From Adiantum capillus-veneris (taxonomy: Eukaryota > Streptophyta > Polypodiopsida > Polypodiales > Pteridaceae), in the NCBI GenBank assembly GCA_014529385.2, contig CM043967.1, forward strand, positions 84,886,278 to 84,950,277: DNA of 64,000 bases, in the 5' to 3' direction. A program made the position numbers and the translations under genes. This document shows positions 9,715 to 21,212 of this stretch, in pieces. The first letter of the stretch is position 1; every line of letters begins with the position of its first letter. Under the pieces are notes generated by a model. The model searched no databases and was not told the DNA's origin. It saw only the letters and a list, made by a program, of their open reading frames with translations.

Positions 9715-12700
9715 CCCAATGTTGGAGACTAGCTACGGAACCATGGATGCAAGGCAATCAACTTATGGGTTGATGGCCATATTTACCCTGGCGATCCAAT
9801 GACCAATGCATCACCGCCTTTCCGTAATGTCACTGAGCTATTGCGTTTTATTGGAATGGGAGAGAAGGACTGTTTGGCTACTGCTAGAGATTACATTCAG
9901 CTTTTGTCAATGAAAGGAAAGCAAGAAAACATTTATGTGCTGCCTATTCATCATTGCAAGAGAAGTACGTGAAAGACATTCAGCAAGTCAGAGAGGAATC
10001 CAACGAGAAGACGAAGTAGCTAAATGACGAGATGTCAAAGCTTATTAAAAAAGGCAGAGCATCAAAAAATGGAGCAAGAGCGTCGTCTAGACAACTATGT
10101 TCAGCTAGAGCACACTGTACGTAATATGCGTCGACGAATCGATCATCTCACACACATTCCATTGGGCTATCACATTCGCAAGCGCAAGAGACATGCGATG
10201 TCTCTGCTATCTTCAAGCGATGGATCTCGATAGAAACATATCCATCAAACTCGGTAGGAATACAAATGCAAGCTTCTAATTTCATACATTTTATACAGGT
10301 AGCTGTAATATTATTTCAATATGCAGGATCTTGGCTTGGACGATGATGGGAATTGATTCCGATGTTGAAACGACTGGACATACTCTGCTGCAGTATATCA
10401 TCAAACCAAAGGAGTTGGTGGAGCTATTGGATGATCCATCCAATGCTGGCATTGTTAAAGTTTTGCGCCATAAGTATTTCAGTGAGCTAAAGAGCATTTC
10501 ACCTCAGGAGATGATGGAGGTGTGTGATAGCGCAGGAATAATTTTCAAGGTCTACGAAGCTTTGTATAGACTTGTCACACTAGGTCACAGAGCAAAAGGT
10601 TTATTTAGGTTGATGCCAACGCCTTACAGTGTTAGCGTTGCAAAAAGGTGCACCAATAATGACGTTGCAAGCTTGTTGGGTGTATTTCAGTATGTGGAGG
10701 ATGCCCTACCATTAGAAGAGAACAAATCCTTTCGTTACAACGAGTTCAATAATGTCTATGTTGACTTGTTGAAGCTCCAGGAGTCAATGATCAAATTTTA
10801 TGGGTTGAAACAAGAAGAGCGTGATGGCAAAGTTATATTTGTGATGAATCTTAATAAGTGTCAAATTGTCAAAGGTCAACGGCTCAAAAGGGTAAGTGCT
10901 AAATGCCAGCAAAAAGGAAAACACATGTTTAGGTCTCAGGGGATTCATTATGGAAAACTTATCGCACCACGTATGGTGCAGGGGAGGGGTTTTTCTTTAC
11001 AAGTTACATAAGTGTATAAGTTAGGGACAGACCCCCAATAATTTATCCCCCAAGGTTAAAAATAAGGGAGGGGGTATCATATTTATGGGAGGGAGGGATA
11101 CCTGACCCGGGTTGATTACTTGTAACGATTGGTCATCGATGTGCACTAGAATTAGAGTAGATTTAGGGGATCAAATTTTTCTTCAAGCCGGTCATAGATA
11201 AGGCTGATTTGGAGCACGTCAAGGGTTGATTTACACCAAATTTGGATGGGTCAGAATTGGATGAGTAGCCAGAGTGAAAGCTTATCGGGCACATAGTTTG
11301 AAATTCAAACTATGACACATTGTGAGGGTACATCTAGTTATCAATCGAAGTGGTTCCTTAGTACATTGCCAGTCACTATGCTACACTGCTCTTTGACTAG
11401 TTTATTCAGTTAGATCATGTGAGACCTAAATTTTATATGTAAGATAGGAGTATGATAGTTTTCTTCATTGTATCGTATAAGCATAGAAAGGGGGGTCATA
11501 TTCCCTAATATGAGTCGTATATAGGGGTTTTATCAAAGTTGTCCGCTCTGTGGCGGCCTGTTTTATATATAGAGTGAATCCCCCGGGGTTAAGGTGTTCA
11601 GACCGAGAAGAATATTTGGTGGCTGGTAGCTTTTCATCTCCCTCATGAGACACATGAGTCCCTCAAATGGTATTTTAACCACACCCCAATCATTGACGTC
11701 ATTTGGCAACAACAAGAAGGACAACGATTTCAAGTTTCAGGTCTGGGTACATTCCAAGTGGAGTGGCATTTGGCTGCCACAGTAAAGTCTCATTAGGAAT
11801 TGAGGGCAAGGGTAAGGATAAGGATGGCACAACTATAGTCAACTCTGCGAAAGGTAAGGGTAAGGGTGGCAAAGCTGCAGTCAATTCTGCGAAAGGTGTG
11901 ACCACTACACAAACATTGGGTAAAGCACTACAACAATGGTTTCAAGGTATCCTCAGTTGTAACCAAAGTGTACCCCCTAATCGAGACATGGAAAATCCAA
12001 ATCGGGTCCTATTCTACCGATTCCTCTGATAAATGTGCATGTGTGCACTCTTCATGCCCGTCTACAAATTCTTGGCAAGTTGCTTATGCTACATATTAAT
12101 TATGCTTATGGAGCCTGCAGAAAGAAGGGAAGAGTGTATCAGAGAACTCAAATCTATTCTATCAAGCGTTGGCCTGCATGGGGGTGCAGTAGAGTTATCA
12201 AAGGACAAGAAGGCATCCGGAAGTACACAAGATCGTCCTAATAAAATATGTATGGGTGGTAGTAAAGCTAGGCATATGCTTTCAGACTATTCTGACTCCC
12301 AAAGTCCCAATGAGTTTCAATTGTGGAAAAAGGTGTGTGACATTACCACTTATACAGAGGTAACGAAGCAGCCTTAGGAATTAAGCGTGCTCGTGTGAGG
12401 CAGTCTATAGATGATATTTTTCGTTTGCTTGAAAAGGAAAATCTAACTTTTGTTGAGATATCTACCTTAAAGTTTGTAATCAATAGTTTCACAGCGTAAA
12501 TGGTGGATGCATGGAGGGAGACGCACATAACACATTACATGGTGGGCTGAACACTTTGTCTTGCAGTAAAAAAACATCAGTGTTTGAACTAAAGTTTTAT
12601 ATTTTTGCAGCATGTTCTTTTTTCTCATACCTCATTTTTTCTTGACACATTCGGTTCATTGGGCATCTGGAGTAGCAAAGTAATGGAGCGCTCACACTAT

Positions 12701-12835
12701 CAAGCAAAAGCAGTGTATTTTAAAAATACAAGGCATGGAGGTGGGAGGAAAAAGAGCAATGTCCTACACGAAATGTTCAATTGGTTCCATAGAGTTTTAG
12801 CTGGGAGAGAAAGGAAGAAGACTAGAGTGCAATGA
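9715..12835 (+). pseudogene. Multi-exon gene relic, family not identified (possible transposase)
   Basis: Several protein-like stretches in one order and strand, linked by frameshifts and apparent introns. They are: about 9740-9900, with INLWVDGHIYPGDP; about 9905-10230, a Lys/Glu/Gln-rich coiled coil (EHQKMEQERRLDNYVQLEH) broken by a TAG near 10018 and a frame change; 10331-11011, a 226-residue frame with ELLDDPSNAGIVKVLRHKYF; about 11600-11790, with KNIWWLVAFHLPHETHESLK and GTFQVEWHLAA; 12030-12500, with HVCTLHARLQILGKLL and KARHMLSDYS; and 12600-12835, with MERSHYQAKAVYFKNTRHGG. Candidate intron ends with TTTTTGCAG lie near 12609. The final His- and Gly-rich block resembles the C-terminal part of plant transposon proteins, but I cannot name a family. 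Disrupted frames argue against a working gene. Confidence 0.5.
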
Positions 12836-13159
12836 AGCTTGAAATGAAGAATAGAGAAAGTGGTTAGCGTGAGGCAATCAAAATCCTATCATGCTTCTAG
12901 TGCAAAAGATCGACAGTGGTTGGCGACAAGGCGACGAAATGGTAGGCGTTGGGTGGAAAACCAATAAATTTCTAACACTAACCATTTCCATAGTAAGCAT
13001 ACATTGTAATCCCACGTGATTTGTTGATGCCCCATTGGCTGATTTCGGCCTTTTGTTTAACTCTGAGATGTCAGAGTTTTGTGAAGCTTGTGTGTGTATT
13101 CAGCATAATGATAAGCGAAAATTTGCTAAATGGCAGACGTGTGCCTGTCAATAGGCTTT

Positions 13160-16100
13160 TATGGATAAAGGTTGCACTTCGAAGCAATTCTTTAAGCATT
13201 TGCATCATACAAGGGTCTCACAACCAATCAAGCGGGTTATGCTTCCCTCAGGTTTTTGGACTTCTTCGAAGCAGGAACTTGTTGATGCCATGGTTTTGCA
13301 TTATCGATAGGTATTTGCTGCTCCTTCTCAGCCATGCACATCAATTGATGCTTCCTTTTGTTCAGAGCATATCCCCGCAAGATGCACGCTGCCTTGAGGA
13401 ACCATTCATTGATTTGGAATTGCATAGCGCGTTGCTTGCATTGGGCCGTTGGCGGCGGTCTCCCGGTTGGGATGGGCTTATTTGGAATTTCTCCTCTCAT
13501 TTTGGGAGGCTCTTGAACAGCCATTGCTTTTCATGATAAATGTAGTATGGGAGAAATAGGATTTTCCTCTTTCTTGGAAAGAAGGTTTAGTTCAATTGTT
13601 GTCTAAGCAAGTGCTTTGCGAGCGACTCTCTCACTGGTGCCCTATTACTTTGATGTCGATGGTTTACAAGATATTGGCTAAGATGCTAGTGTACCGCATT
13701 AAGGACCATCTTTTTGCAGGATTCCATGAGGCTAAATATGGTTTCATTCCACGTCGCCAGACTATGGACAATCTGGGTAATGTTCTGATTGGCATGGAGT
13801 ATGCTAAGTACACTCAGAAAGATGTGTTGGTTATGTACAGCGGGACTTCATTGCTACCACGATGAGGTGCCTAGGGTTCGGTCCTAAATTGGTCAGTGTG
13901 GTTTATTTCTTGTATGCTTGTAGTTCGTCTTGTAAAGAATGAGGATGCAAGAGACCTACACAAGACAAGCACAAAGCACACAGAGATGGAAAGCTTCTTC
14001 TTCTTCACAGAAAAGAGAGTACAAAATGACTTAGTGCTAAAGCTGAAAAGTAGCACATATGTACGTGCGGTCACTAAGTGTGAACTCGCTAGAAGCGTAC
14101 TAGGCTGGCACTATAAGTGTAGTCCAGCTGTAGAATCACTGGCAGAGATCCTCCGTGTCGGTCACCTAACGCGCCAGTGAGTAAATGCCGTAAGCGGCCA
14201 AGACCCGTAGTGGATGCCAGCTCAAGATGTAGAGCTTGACATCTCAACACGTCTTTGGGGATCCTAGAAGGTGAATTAACAGAATCTTTGCCTCTTGGGG
14301 TTCGGTCAGGCAGGGTTGCCTCCTTAGTGCTATGTTGTACACTCACCCCCTGTTGATGTATCTTGATCACCTGAACTCTGTTGAGCGTCTTCATGGTGTG
14401 CAGTTACCCTCGGGTCATACCTTCATTCGCCACGCTTATGTGGATAACTCATTGTTTATGCCTCATAATCAGCAGACTAATGTCGAAGTGATTATGGAAG
14501 CCTTGAAATTGTTTGGCATTACGGCTGGACTTAGAGTCAACTTTTGTAAATCAAAGCTTCTGCCTCTTTGTTCTTGTGATTGGCATAGTCTATTATGGCC
14601 ATGTAAGATTGTTTCTCCAAATGTAATTACCAAGCATTTGGGATATCCAATTGGATGGAATGTCACTCACTCTCAAAAAGTGGATTGGGTTATGCAACAT
14701 TTGAATGTCAAATTGCATTATTGGAAGTTATCCACTTGGCCATTACATGTTCATCTGCAAATCGCTCAAAATATCTTGATGGAATATGTTCAGTTCTTTT
14801 TGCCACTAAATGCACTTGCCTCATCGTTGTCATGATTCTCTTATGTCAGACATTTTGTCCCATTTGTGAGACAGACCCATGCTAAAAAACAAGTCTTGCG
14901 CTTGATGTCAATGGAGAAGCTTTGCACTTCTAAACGTCTTGGTGGTCTTAATATCTTGGACTTGCGCAGGCATGTGCTTGCGAGGAAATCTATGTTGTTG
15001 CCTACACTTGCGCAACAAATTTAGTCTTGGACTCTAATGTTTTGCATACCTCGATCAACATGTTGTTACTTCAGCATTTGGCCATTGGCAATCATCTATC
15101 TGGGAGGTCGTATTTGGCAAGATGGAAGGGCACATTCCTGGATGTCCTCTTGCTTCCACTTTGGTATACCTGGAAAGACGTTACGATTCATCTATCATGG
15201 AATGCTCGGCAGGAAGGTGATTCGCTTCATTTGGAGAATCTCCATTGGAGCCGGCCATTCTCTCTTACTTACGTTGACCACTCGCCTTGCCAGGCTTACT
15301 TTCTCTATGGTGGCATTCAGGTGGTTGAGGATGTAGTCGATGAGGTTGGATATACTTTTGAGTTTCCCTTTGCCGCTTGCCGTTTTGGATTGGGCATGCA
15401 TTACCGTCAGTTTTGGAGATAACTTCAAAACGTGTTCCTTGATTTTTTGCCCATTACACCTTTGCCTGATGGCGATCACATGTCTCATCGGAATCTTTGG
15501 GAAACACCTTTTCGAGATGTTTTTGCCATTCGAATTTATGCTCGTCTTCTACCACAACCTTGGCTTGCTAATTATTGTAATTCCCTTTGGCACATGCACA
15601 AATCTGATCTTTGGTGGAGGAAGCTTCTCTCCCCCTTGTGGAAAAGCCATTTTCCTTTGAAGGAGCGATTGTTTCTTTGGTGTTGTTTTCTTTCTTGGGG
15701 CACGCCATATTCACCCATTTTCTTGTGTCCGTTGCTCAACTGCAGAAGAGAATGTTTGCCACTTGTTGTGGGATTGTTGCATTACTAGAGATTTCCTTCA
15801 CCGTGTATCGGCCTACATGCGGGTCCGTTTTCCAGGGATTGTCTTCCACAAAAGTTTATGGGCATCTGGCATTTTCTCACCGACATTACAGCGTTTTGCG
15901 GTTTTCTTTATGTGGTTCAGATACTGGGCTTATTGGACCCTCTGGCGTTAGCGTAATGCTTACATGTTCCATCGTACTCATGCAAACCCATTCCCAGTCT
16001 TCAAGCTTTCTCTTAGGCAATCGTTACCGTTTGCTTTGGAAGTTGGTGATATCATACATGGGCTTTCCTATGAATGTTTCTAGCTACATTGTACAACTGA

Positions 16101-16200
16101 GAAGTTATGTGTTCTTCCCCTTGGATATGATCCTTTCGTGGGGTTTTCCTTGGCGTCGAGGTTTCTCACTAGTAAATGAATCGAATCGATTTACCAAAAA
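13160..16200 (+). mobile_element. L1-type LINE relic (reverse transcriptase, zinc-finger tail)
   Basis: A decayed non-LTR retrotransposon. The pre-RT part reads SKQELVDAMVLHYR near 13270-13310, then ALLALGRWRRSPGWDGLIWN at 13430-13490. Next comes CPITLMSMVYKILAKMLVYR and KYGFIPRRQTMDNL at 13640-13770, the fingers/palm of an L1-type reverse transcriptase. The catalytic YADD box has become YVDNSLFM (near 14441), losing one metal-binding Asp. Downstream parts include LGYPIGWNVTHSQKVDW and a zf-RVT-like segment (WRKLLSPLWKSHFPLKERLF, near 15613). Stops and frameshifts occur throughout, and a solo LTR interrupts it at 13931-14249. No endonuclease domain or poly(A) tail with target duplication was found, so it is probably 5'-truncated. 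A hairpin at about 16206-16288 closes the 3' side. Confidence 0.85.
13931..14249. mobile_element. Solo LTR inserted in the LINE
   Basis: A 319-bp block beginning TGTAAAGAATG and ending ATCTCAACA, that is TG...CA. It is flanked by the direct repeat CGTCT (13926-13930 and 14250-14254). Removing the block plus one duplication rejoins LINE coding sequence in frame (from FLYACSSS to LGILEGEL and then GVR, the RT motif normally followed by QGC). This is what recombination between two LTRs leaves. It resembles neither the copia LTR at 16.5 kb nor the LTRs at 26-40 kb, so its parent family is not in the window. Confidence 0.85.
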
Positions 16201-16289
16201 GAAGGGTGTGTTAAAAAAAAGTGTGTGTGCAAGCAAGCTTCTTTGTCATTTGCACACACACACCCGACAGATAACACTTTTTTTTGTAA

Positions 16290-16477
16290 TGCCAGATTGA
16301 ATTACAAGTGGGAAACCTCAAAGCGAGGAAAACCCATAGAAAGTATTACAAGTGTAACTCAGAAACAGTCAAAGTAGAGTTGGTGATGGCTAATAGGGAG
16401 CTCATCTAAGTCATAGACAATTTGAAGAGACTGTCTAAGAGATATCTTGAAGAAAAAAACATATTCCACTTGAATCT
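16290..16477. other. Spacer between LINE and copia element
   Basis: About 190 bp with no recognised feature. Confidence 0.4.
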
Positions 16478-16482
16478 GTTGA

Positions 16483-16709
16483 TGTTGGAATTAGGGTTGC
16501 AGAGAAACGCACACAGCTTGGAGAAGACGAAGGAAGCTCAAGGCACACAATAGAGAGTGTGTTACTTAGTGTGCAATGGAAAGATAGATAGCCCTAGAGT
16601 GATGGGAGTATATACAATGCTCGAGGGAAAAAACCTCCTAGAGAGGGAAAAAATGCCCCGACGGTCCTAGTGTGTTCACACACATCACTACCACATGTAT
16701 ATGGTAACA
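16483..16709 (-). mobile_element. 3' LTR of the copia element
   Basis: A 227-bp segment that in minus-strand sense begins TGTTACCATATACATG and ends CTAATTCCAACA. It follows a G-rich polypurine tract at about 16710-16724. Its boundaries rest on TG/CA ends and tract position, because no partner LTR exists to compare. Confidence 0.75.
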
Positions 16710-16784
16710 AATCCCCCCTGGAGTGATGCGGTGAACGAGAGCTGGCACATGAGTAAAGGGAAGTGCCATGCCCTAAGAACATGA

Positions 16785-17903
16785 TCAGTCCACAAAGGGG
16801 AGTAAGTCCAAAGCGTTGCGGAAAGCTTCAAGCTTCTCACGAGACAATGCCTTTGTGAAAAGATCTGCAAGGTTGTCCTGTGTTGGCACGTAAGCCAAGC
16901 TGATCTCTCCTGCTGAGAGCCTCTCCCTGACATAGTGGTAATGCACCTCAATGTGCTTTGTGCGAGCATGAAAAACTGGGTTCCTCGCAACTGCCAATGC
17001 GCTCTGACTATCAGTGTAGATAGTGTTGGCAGTGTCCTGTCCAATACCCAAATCAGCCATAAGGCGTCTGAGCCATACACACTCAACCATAGCTGTGAAT
17101 ACTGCCCTGTACTCGGCCTCACAACTTGAAGTGGCCACAGTAGGTTGCTTCTTTCTCAACCATGATATACATGAACTGCCAAGCATGAAACAAAAACTAC
17201 TTGTGGACACTCGCATGTCAAAACAACCAGCCCAATCTGAGTCCAAAAAATCATGTAAGTCTGGCGGTAATGATCCCCCCTTGGGATAAAACAAGCCAAG
17301 ATGTAAAGTGCCACTAAGGTAGCGGAAAATCCTCTTGACAGCCTGCCAATGCTTAGACCCTGGGCTATGCATAAATCTGCTGACCTGTGAGACTACAAAC
17401 TGAATATCTGGCCTTGTGTTGCATACATAAATGAGGCAGCCAACAACAGTTTGGTAAAGAGTGACATCAGCAAGATCGCCAGCATCATGTCGACTCAACT
17501 TCAAACCTATTTCCATGGGAGTGGAAATAGGTTTGCAATCCTCAAGTCCAAACTTACATAGCAATGTCTCTATGTAACTTTTCTGACACAAGGCAATACC
17601 ACCATCACACTGCTTAAACTGTATACCCAAGTAATGATGCAACAGCCCCAAATATTTCATCTTGAAAGTAGCATTCAAATCAGCCTTAAATTCAGCAATA
17701 TGTCTCTCATTTGGTCCAGTAATCAGCAAATCATCAACATAAAGAACCACAATGAGAAGTACATCACCCTCACGCTTTACATACAATGTGCTTTCTGTTG
17801 GACTATTACAAAAGCCTTGTTTGAACAAATGAGTGTCAGCTTTTTCATACCAGGCACGAGGAGATTGCTTCAACCCATACAAATCCTTCTTACATATGCA
17901 CAC
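16785..17903 (-). pseudogene. Copia reverse transcriptase/RNase H segment
   Basis: A 372-codon open frame covering the C-terminal two thirds of the RT and all of RNase H. It starts in the LYGLKQSPRAWY motif, carries the catalytic YVDD box (LYVDDLLITG), then the connection segment. RNase H follows, with acidic residues in DSDWAG, SSCEAEY and YTDSQSALA. It ends with the usual TKALSREKLEAFR tail before the stop. The enzyme would copy element RNA into DNA in the cytoplasmic particle. The frame is intact here, but the N-terminal RT half lies in another frame (18110-18562), so it cannot be made as a polyprotein. Confidence 0.9.
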
Positions 17904-18091
17904 TTTGTCCTCTTGTCCTTTTATGACAAAATCGCGAGGCTACGTTACAGAAACTTCCTCAAATATGTCACCATTCAAGAAAGTGGTAACAATGTATGAT
18001 TGATGTACATCCCAACCAAAATGAGCTGCCAATGCACATAGAAAACGCACAGTAGTCATAAGACAAGTGGGAGCAAAAGTATCTTCATAAT

Positions 18092-18562
18092 CTATGCCTT
18101 TTTGCTGTGCATAACCCTTTGAACAAGTCGAGCCTTATGGCGATCGATCTCACCATCCGGCTTGCGTTTCAACTTGTAAACCCACTTCGTACCAATGGCC
18201 TTTTTTCTAGGAGGCAAATCACATAAAGCCCATATGTCATTTTCTATAGGTGCATCATATTCTGATTGCATGGCAGCCATCCAATTTTCTGAATTCTGTT
18301 CTTCATCAAAAGACAGAGGCTCCTCAACACCATGTAACCTAGACACAGCCAAAGCATAACAATCTGATGCATAAGATGCATGGCGAGAGCCTGAACGAGT
18401 ATGACTAGACAAAGGTGCATCCAATTTACTGTCACGCAAAGTGTGCACCAGCCATTTTGGCATACGTCTAGCCTGCTCATTTTCAGCCCTTTCCTCATCA
18501 AGTACATCATGTACATCTGCATCAGTAATAGGCTGATCCGTAACCTTTTCAGAAACCCCCAT
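18092..18562 (-). pseudogene. Copia RT N-terminal part
   Basis: Encodes the start of the RT domain: NSENWMAAMQSEYDAPIEND, then IGTKWVYKLKRKPDGEIDRH, then KARLV. A frameshift follows at about 18105. The continuation ([15 protein letters not shown]) resumes in the next frame, with another stop before the open frame at 17903. The sequence upstream is the variable linker between integrase and RT. Confidence 0.85.
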
Positions 18563-18649
18563 AAGCTACCTCATTGGAAATTACATTCGTATTTCCACCA
18601 TTGAAAAGAGGCAGCAAAGTGTCATAAATGGTCCTGCGAGCTCACATTA

Positions 18650-18906
18650 CTGTCTCTAGTACATGACAGTAAGGGCAGAACAGAAACTTCCACAAACACT
18701 ACATCCCGTGAAACCAAAATACGCTTTGTTTGCGGATGATATAACATGTAACCTTTGCTTTCAGTACTATAACCAACAAAATACATTTGACAGCCTTATC
18801 ATCCAATTTTCTGCGCTGTGTACTTAGCATATGCCAAACAACCAAAAACACTCATGTGCTCAATAGAAGGCTTTCTATCATGCCATGCTTCATATGGAGT
18901 AATAGA
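18650..18906 (-). pseudogene. Copia integrase C-terminal (GKGY-like) region, interrupted
   Basis: After a TAG at about 18907 the same protein continues as SITPYEAWHDRKPSIEHMSV and FGCLAYAKY, then two adjacent stops. Next come FVGYSTESKGYMLYHPQTK and SRDVVF. These are the standard copia integrase C-terminal motifs. Three or more stops disable it. Confidence 0.8.
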
Positions 18907-19596
18907 CTACAAAGCTTTCGTAGGACACTTGTTAAGTACATAAGTGACACACATGATGGCCTCAAGCCAAAAAGAATGCGGCAAAGCTTGACTTTTGACC
19001 ATACATCGTGCCATTTCCGTCAGTGACCTATTTTTCCTCTCAGCAACACCATTTTGCTGAGGTGTATAAGGCACTGTACATTGATGTTTTATCCCACGAC
19101 TAGCCAGAAATGCATTAAATTCATGAGACATATACTCCCCCCCTCGATCGGAACGGAAGGTGCCCATAGTACATTTCTCCATATCCAAAAATTGTTTGAA
19201 GCACATAAAAACTTCAGACTTCGCTTTAAGTGGAAATACCCATGCATGCCTGGAGTAATCATCAATGAAATTCATGAAGTACAGGTAATTGCCCCAGGAC
19301 GAAGTTTGCATGGGCCCACAAACATCACTATGCACAAGCTGCAACCTGCATGTGGCCCAAACATAACCATCCTTTGGAAACTTAGAACACTGCATCTTAC
19401 CTAAAATACAGCCTTCACAAACATGTTTTATAGGTGCTTCAAGAGGCGGCAAAGAAGCAACCATATCAGATTTCTGCAAACGTAGCAAAGTGGCAAAATT
19501 CAGATGACCAAAACGTGCATGCAAAAGTTTTGCATCTGAAATAGCCCTTGAAACTGCAACAGCATTTGCAAAATTTTGTCCACACTTGTCATACAA
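18907..19596 (-). pseudogene. Copia GAG-pre-integrase and integrase core
   Basis: It contains the His/Cys zinc-binding module (LLHARFGHLNFATLLRL, then CEGCILGK) and the rve core. The catalytic triad is present: Asp in HSDVCGP, Asp in FRSDRGGEY and Glu in NGVAERKNR. It ends at a premature TAG after CPTKAL. Integrase would insert the cDNA into the nuclear genome; this copy is cut short. Confidence 0.92.
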
Positions 19597-20197
19597 AGTG
19601 ACTTATACAGCCACGGCACAAAAGGCCAGATGCAACAATTTCATCACCAAAACTGAGATCATGAACTGTACATCTGTCATCCACAAATTTGACTACAAGT
19701 CCAAGTCTAGCAAGTGCGAATACAGACAAGAGATTTTTCTTGATCCCAGGTACATAAAGTGCATCAACAAGTGTGAAAGAACTGCCATTAGCAGCAATAA
19801 GCACAATCTTTCCAACTCCCTGAACTGGATAAGAGGCATTGTTGGCACAAGTGACTAAATTCCCATGAGGGACAGACTCGAGAGAGGTAAACAGATCACA
19901 ATGTGAGGTAATGTGATTTGTAGCACCGCTGTCGAAATACCACACATGTGAATCTGCAGCAACTGACAAGCATGCATCATGGACAGCAGGATTGTAAGTG
20001 CACTCTGCACTAAAATCCCATTCTGCATCAACATCAGCAACACAGTCTCCTTTCACAGAAAACTCAACAATGGCTGCATTTGTAGTGGAACCAGCATTTG
20101 CAGTGGAACCACGCTCTTTCTTCTTAGCCTCTTTGGCCTTCAACTTAGGACACGACTTGATCAAGTGATCACTAGCTTTACAATAATGAAAACGCAT
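19589..20197 (-). pseudogene. Copia zinc knuckle and aspartic protease
   Basis: It begins with the nucleocapsid knuckle FHYCKASDHLIKSCP, in which the first of the three cysteines is Phe, so zinc binding is probably lost. It continues with the retropepsin domain: active-site DSGATNHIT, then ALYVPGIKKNLLSV, the usual copia protease landmarks. A frameshift at about 20200 separates it from gag, and a stop after CRGCISHFV separates it from the integrase frame. Confidence 0.9.
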
Positions 20198-20202
20198 CTA
20201 CT

Positions 20203-21038
20203 TTTTACCCTTATCACCAAAATTTTGAGACGAATTGCTGCCAGCAGAAGCATTAGGAACAGAAGTTTTGCCACTTCGCAGCAGAACCATAAGAAGTGGA
20301 CACATTGCTGTTACCACCCTTTCTTTGAGAAGGAATAAAAGCATGTTCAACTGCACGCTGCCTAGTTCTGTTTTTTCTGGAAAGTGACTCTTGCAACAAC
20401 AATGTGCATAATGCATCAAACTTGATAACTTCAGTATTTCCTTGGGTCATAAGTCTCCAGGTACTAGCAAAAGTCTGGTAGGAATCTGGTAAGGCATCAA
20501 GAACAATCTACACAAGGGAACTATCTGAAATGACTTCACCTGCATAAATAAGTTGCTCATTGATATCCTTGACACCAGCAAGGAAAGTGTCCATATCATC
20601 TTCCTCATGCATAATCTTCGACTCCAGCTCTTTACGCAGCAAAGCAATTTTAGCTTCATTACGGCTTGCATAAAGACCTGCTAGAATATTCCAAGTCTGT
20701 TTTGCAGATTTTGTTGAACGGGTGTGACGAACAATGGTGCACTTCACAGACAATGCAATCAATGCATGAGCCTGCGCATCCTTTACATCCTAGCGAGCTT
20801 GTTCTGTCGTAGGCAAAACAACTAGAATAGCAGCAATCCTTGGAGCAAGACCTACAACATCCTCAACATCGCCTACATCCTCAGACTCAGGACATATATC
20901 AATGCCCTGCACAATATTCCAAACGCCCTTTGACACAAGAACGTGTTGCATCATATAAGCCCACATAGGGTAGTTGTCCCCATCCAACCTGTCCTCAGCA
21001 GCAAACATCTTGAAGACATTTGTGTTGTTGTCAGCCAT
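20203..21038 (-). pseudogene. Copia gag (UBN2-type)
   Basis: It starts at 21038 with MADNNTNVFK and has the copia capsid hallmarks: RLDGDNYPMWAYMMQ, then TWNILAGLYASRNEAKIALL and LRKELESKI. In-frame stops fall at about 20790 and 20512, with a frame change near 20255, beyond which SSQNFGDKGKK leads to the zinc knuckle. The start was chosen because it precedes the first conserved capsid block. Confidence 0.88.
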
Positions 21039-21212
21039 GGTAAATGTTGTACCTGATGTGAAAACTGCTCGAAAATAGGAGAAATGGAGTGGGAACAACA
21101 CTTGCTATATAGCACAAATCGTAGAAGACTGTAAGGCACCTGTTATGCCAAAAACGGCACTGACGGAAACTCTGCATGAAATGACGAAATAGCATGTGCA
21201 GTACTTCCTGTA

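Larger units (their letters stand above)
16483..21101 (-). mobile_element. Ty1/copia retrotransposon, degenerate, 5' LTR missing
   Basis: On the minus strand the order is gag (21038 to about 20203), protease (20197-19589), integrase (19596-18907), reverse transcriptase/RNase H (18562-16785) and a 3' LTR (16709-16483). Integrase ahead of RT defines the copia order. A polypurine tract (CCAGGGGGGATT) abuts the 3' LTR. Upstream of gag I found neither a TGGTATCAGAGC-type primer site nor a second LTR, so the copy is 5'-truncated or rearranged. In-frame stops, frameshifts and a lost zinc-knuckle Cys show it is dead. The RT and RNase H portion is the best preserved. Confidence 0.92.
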
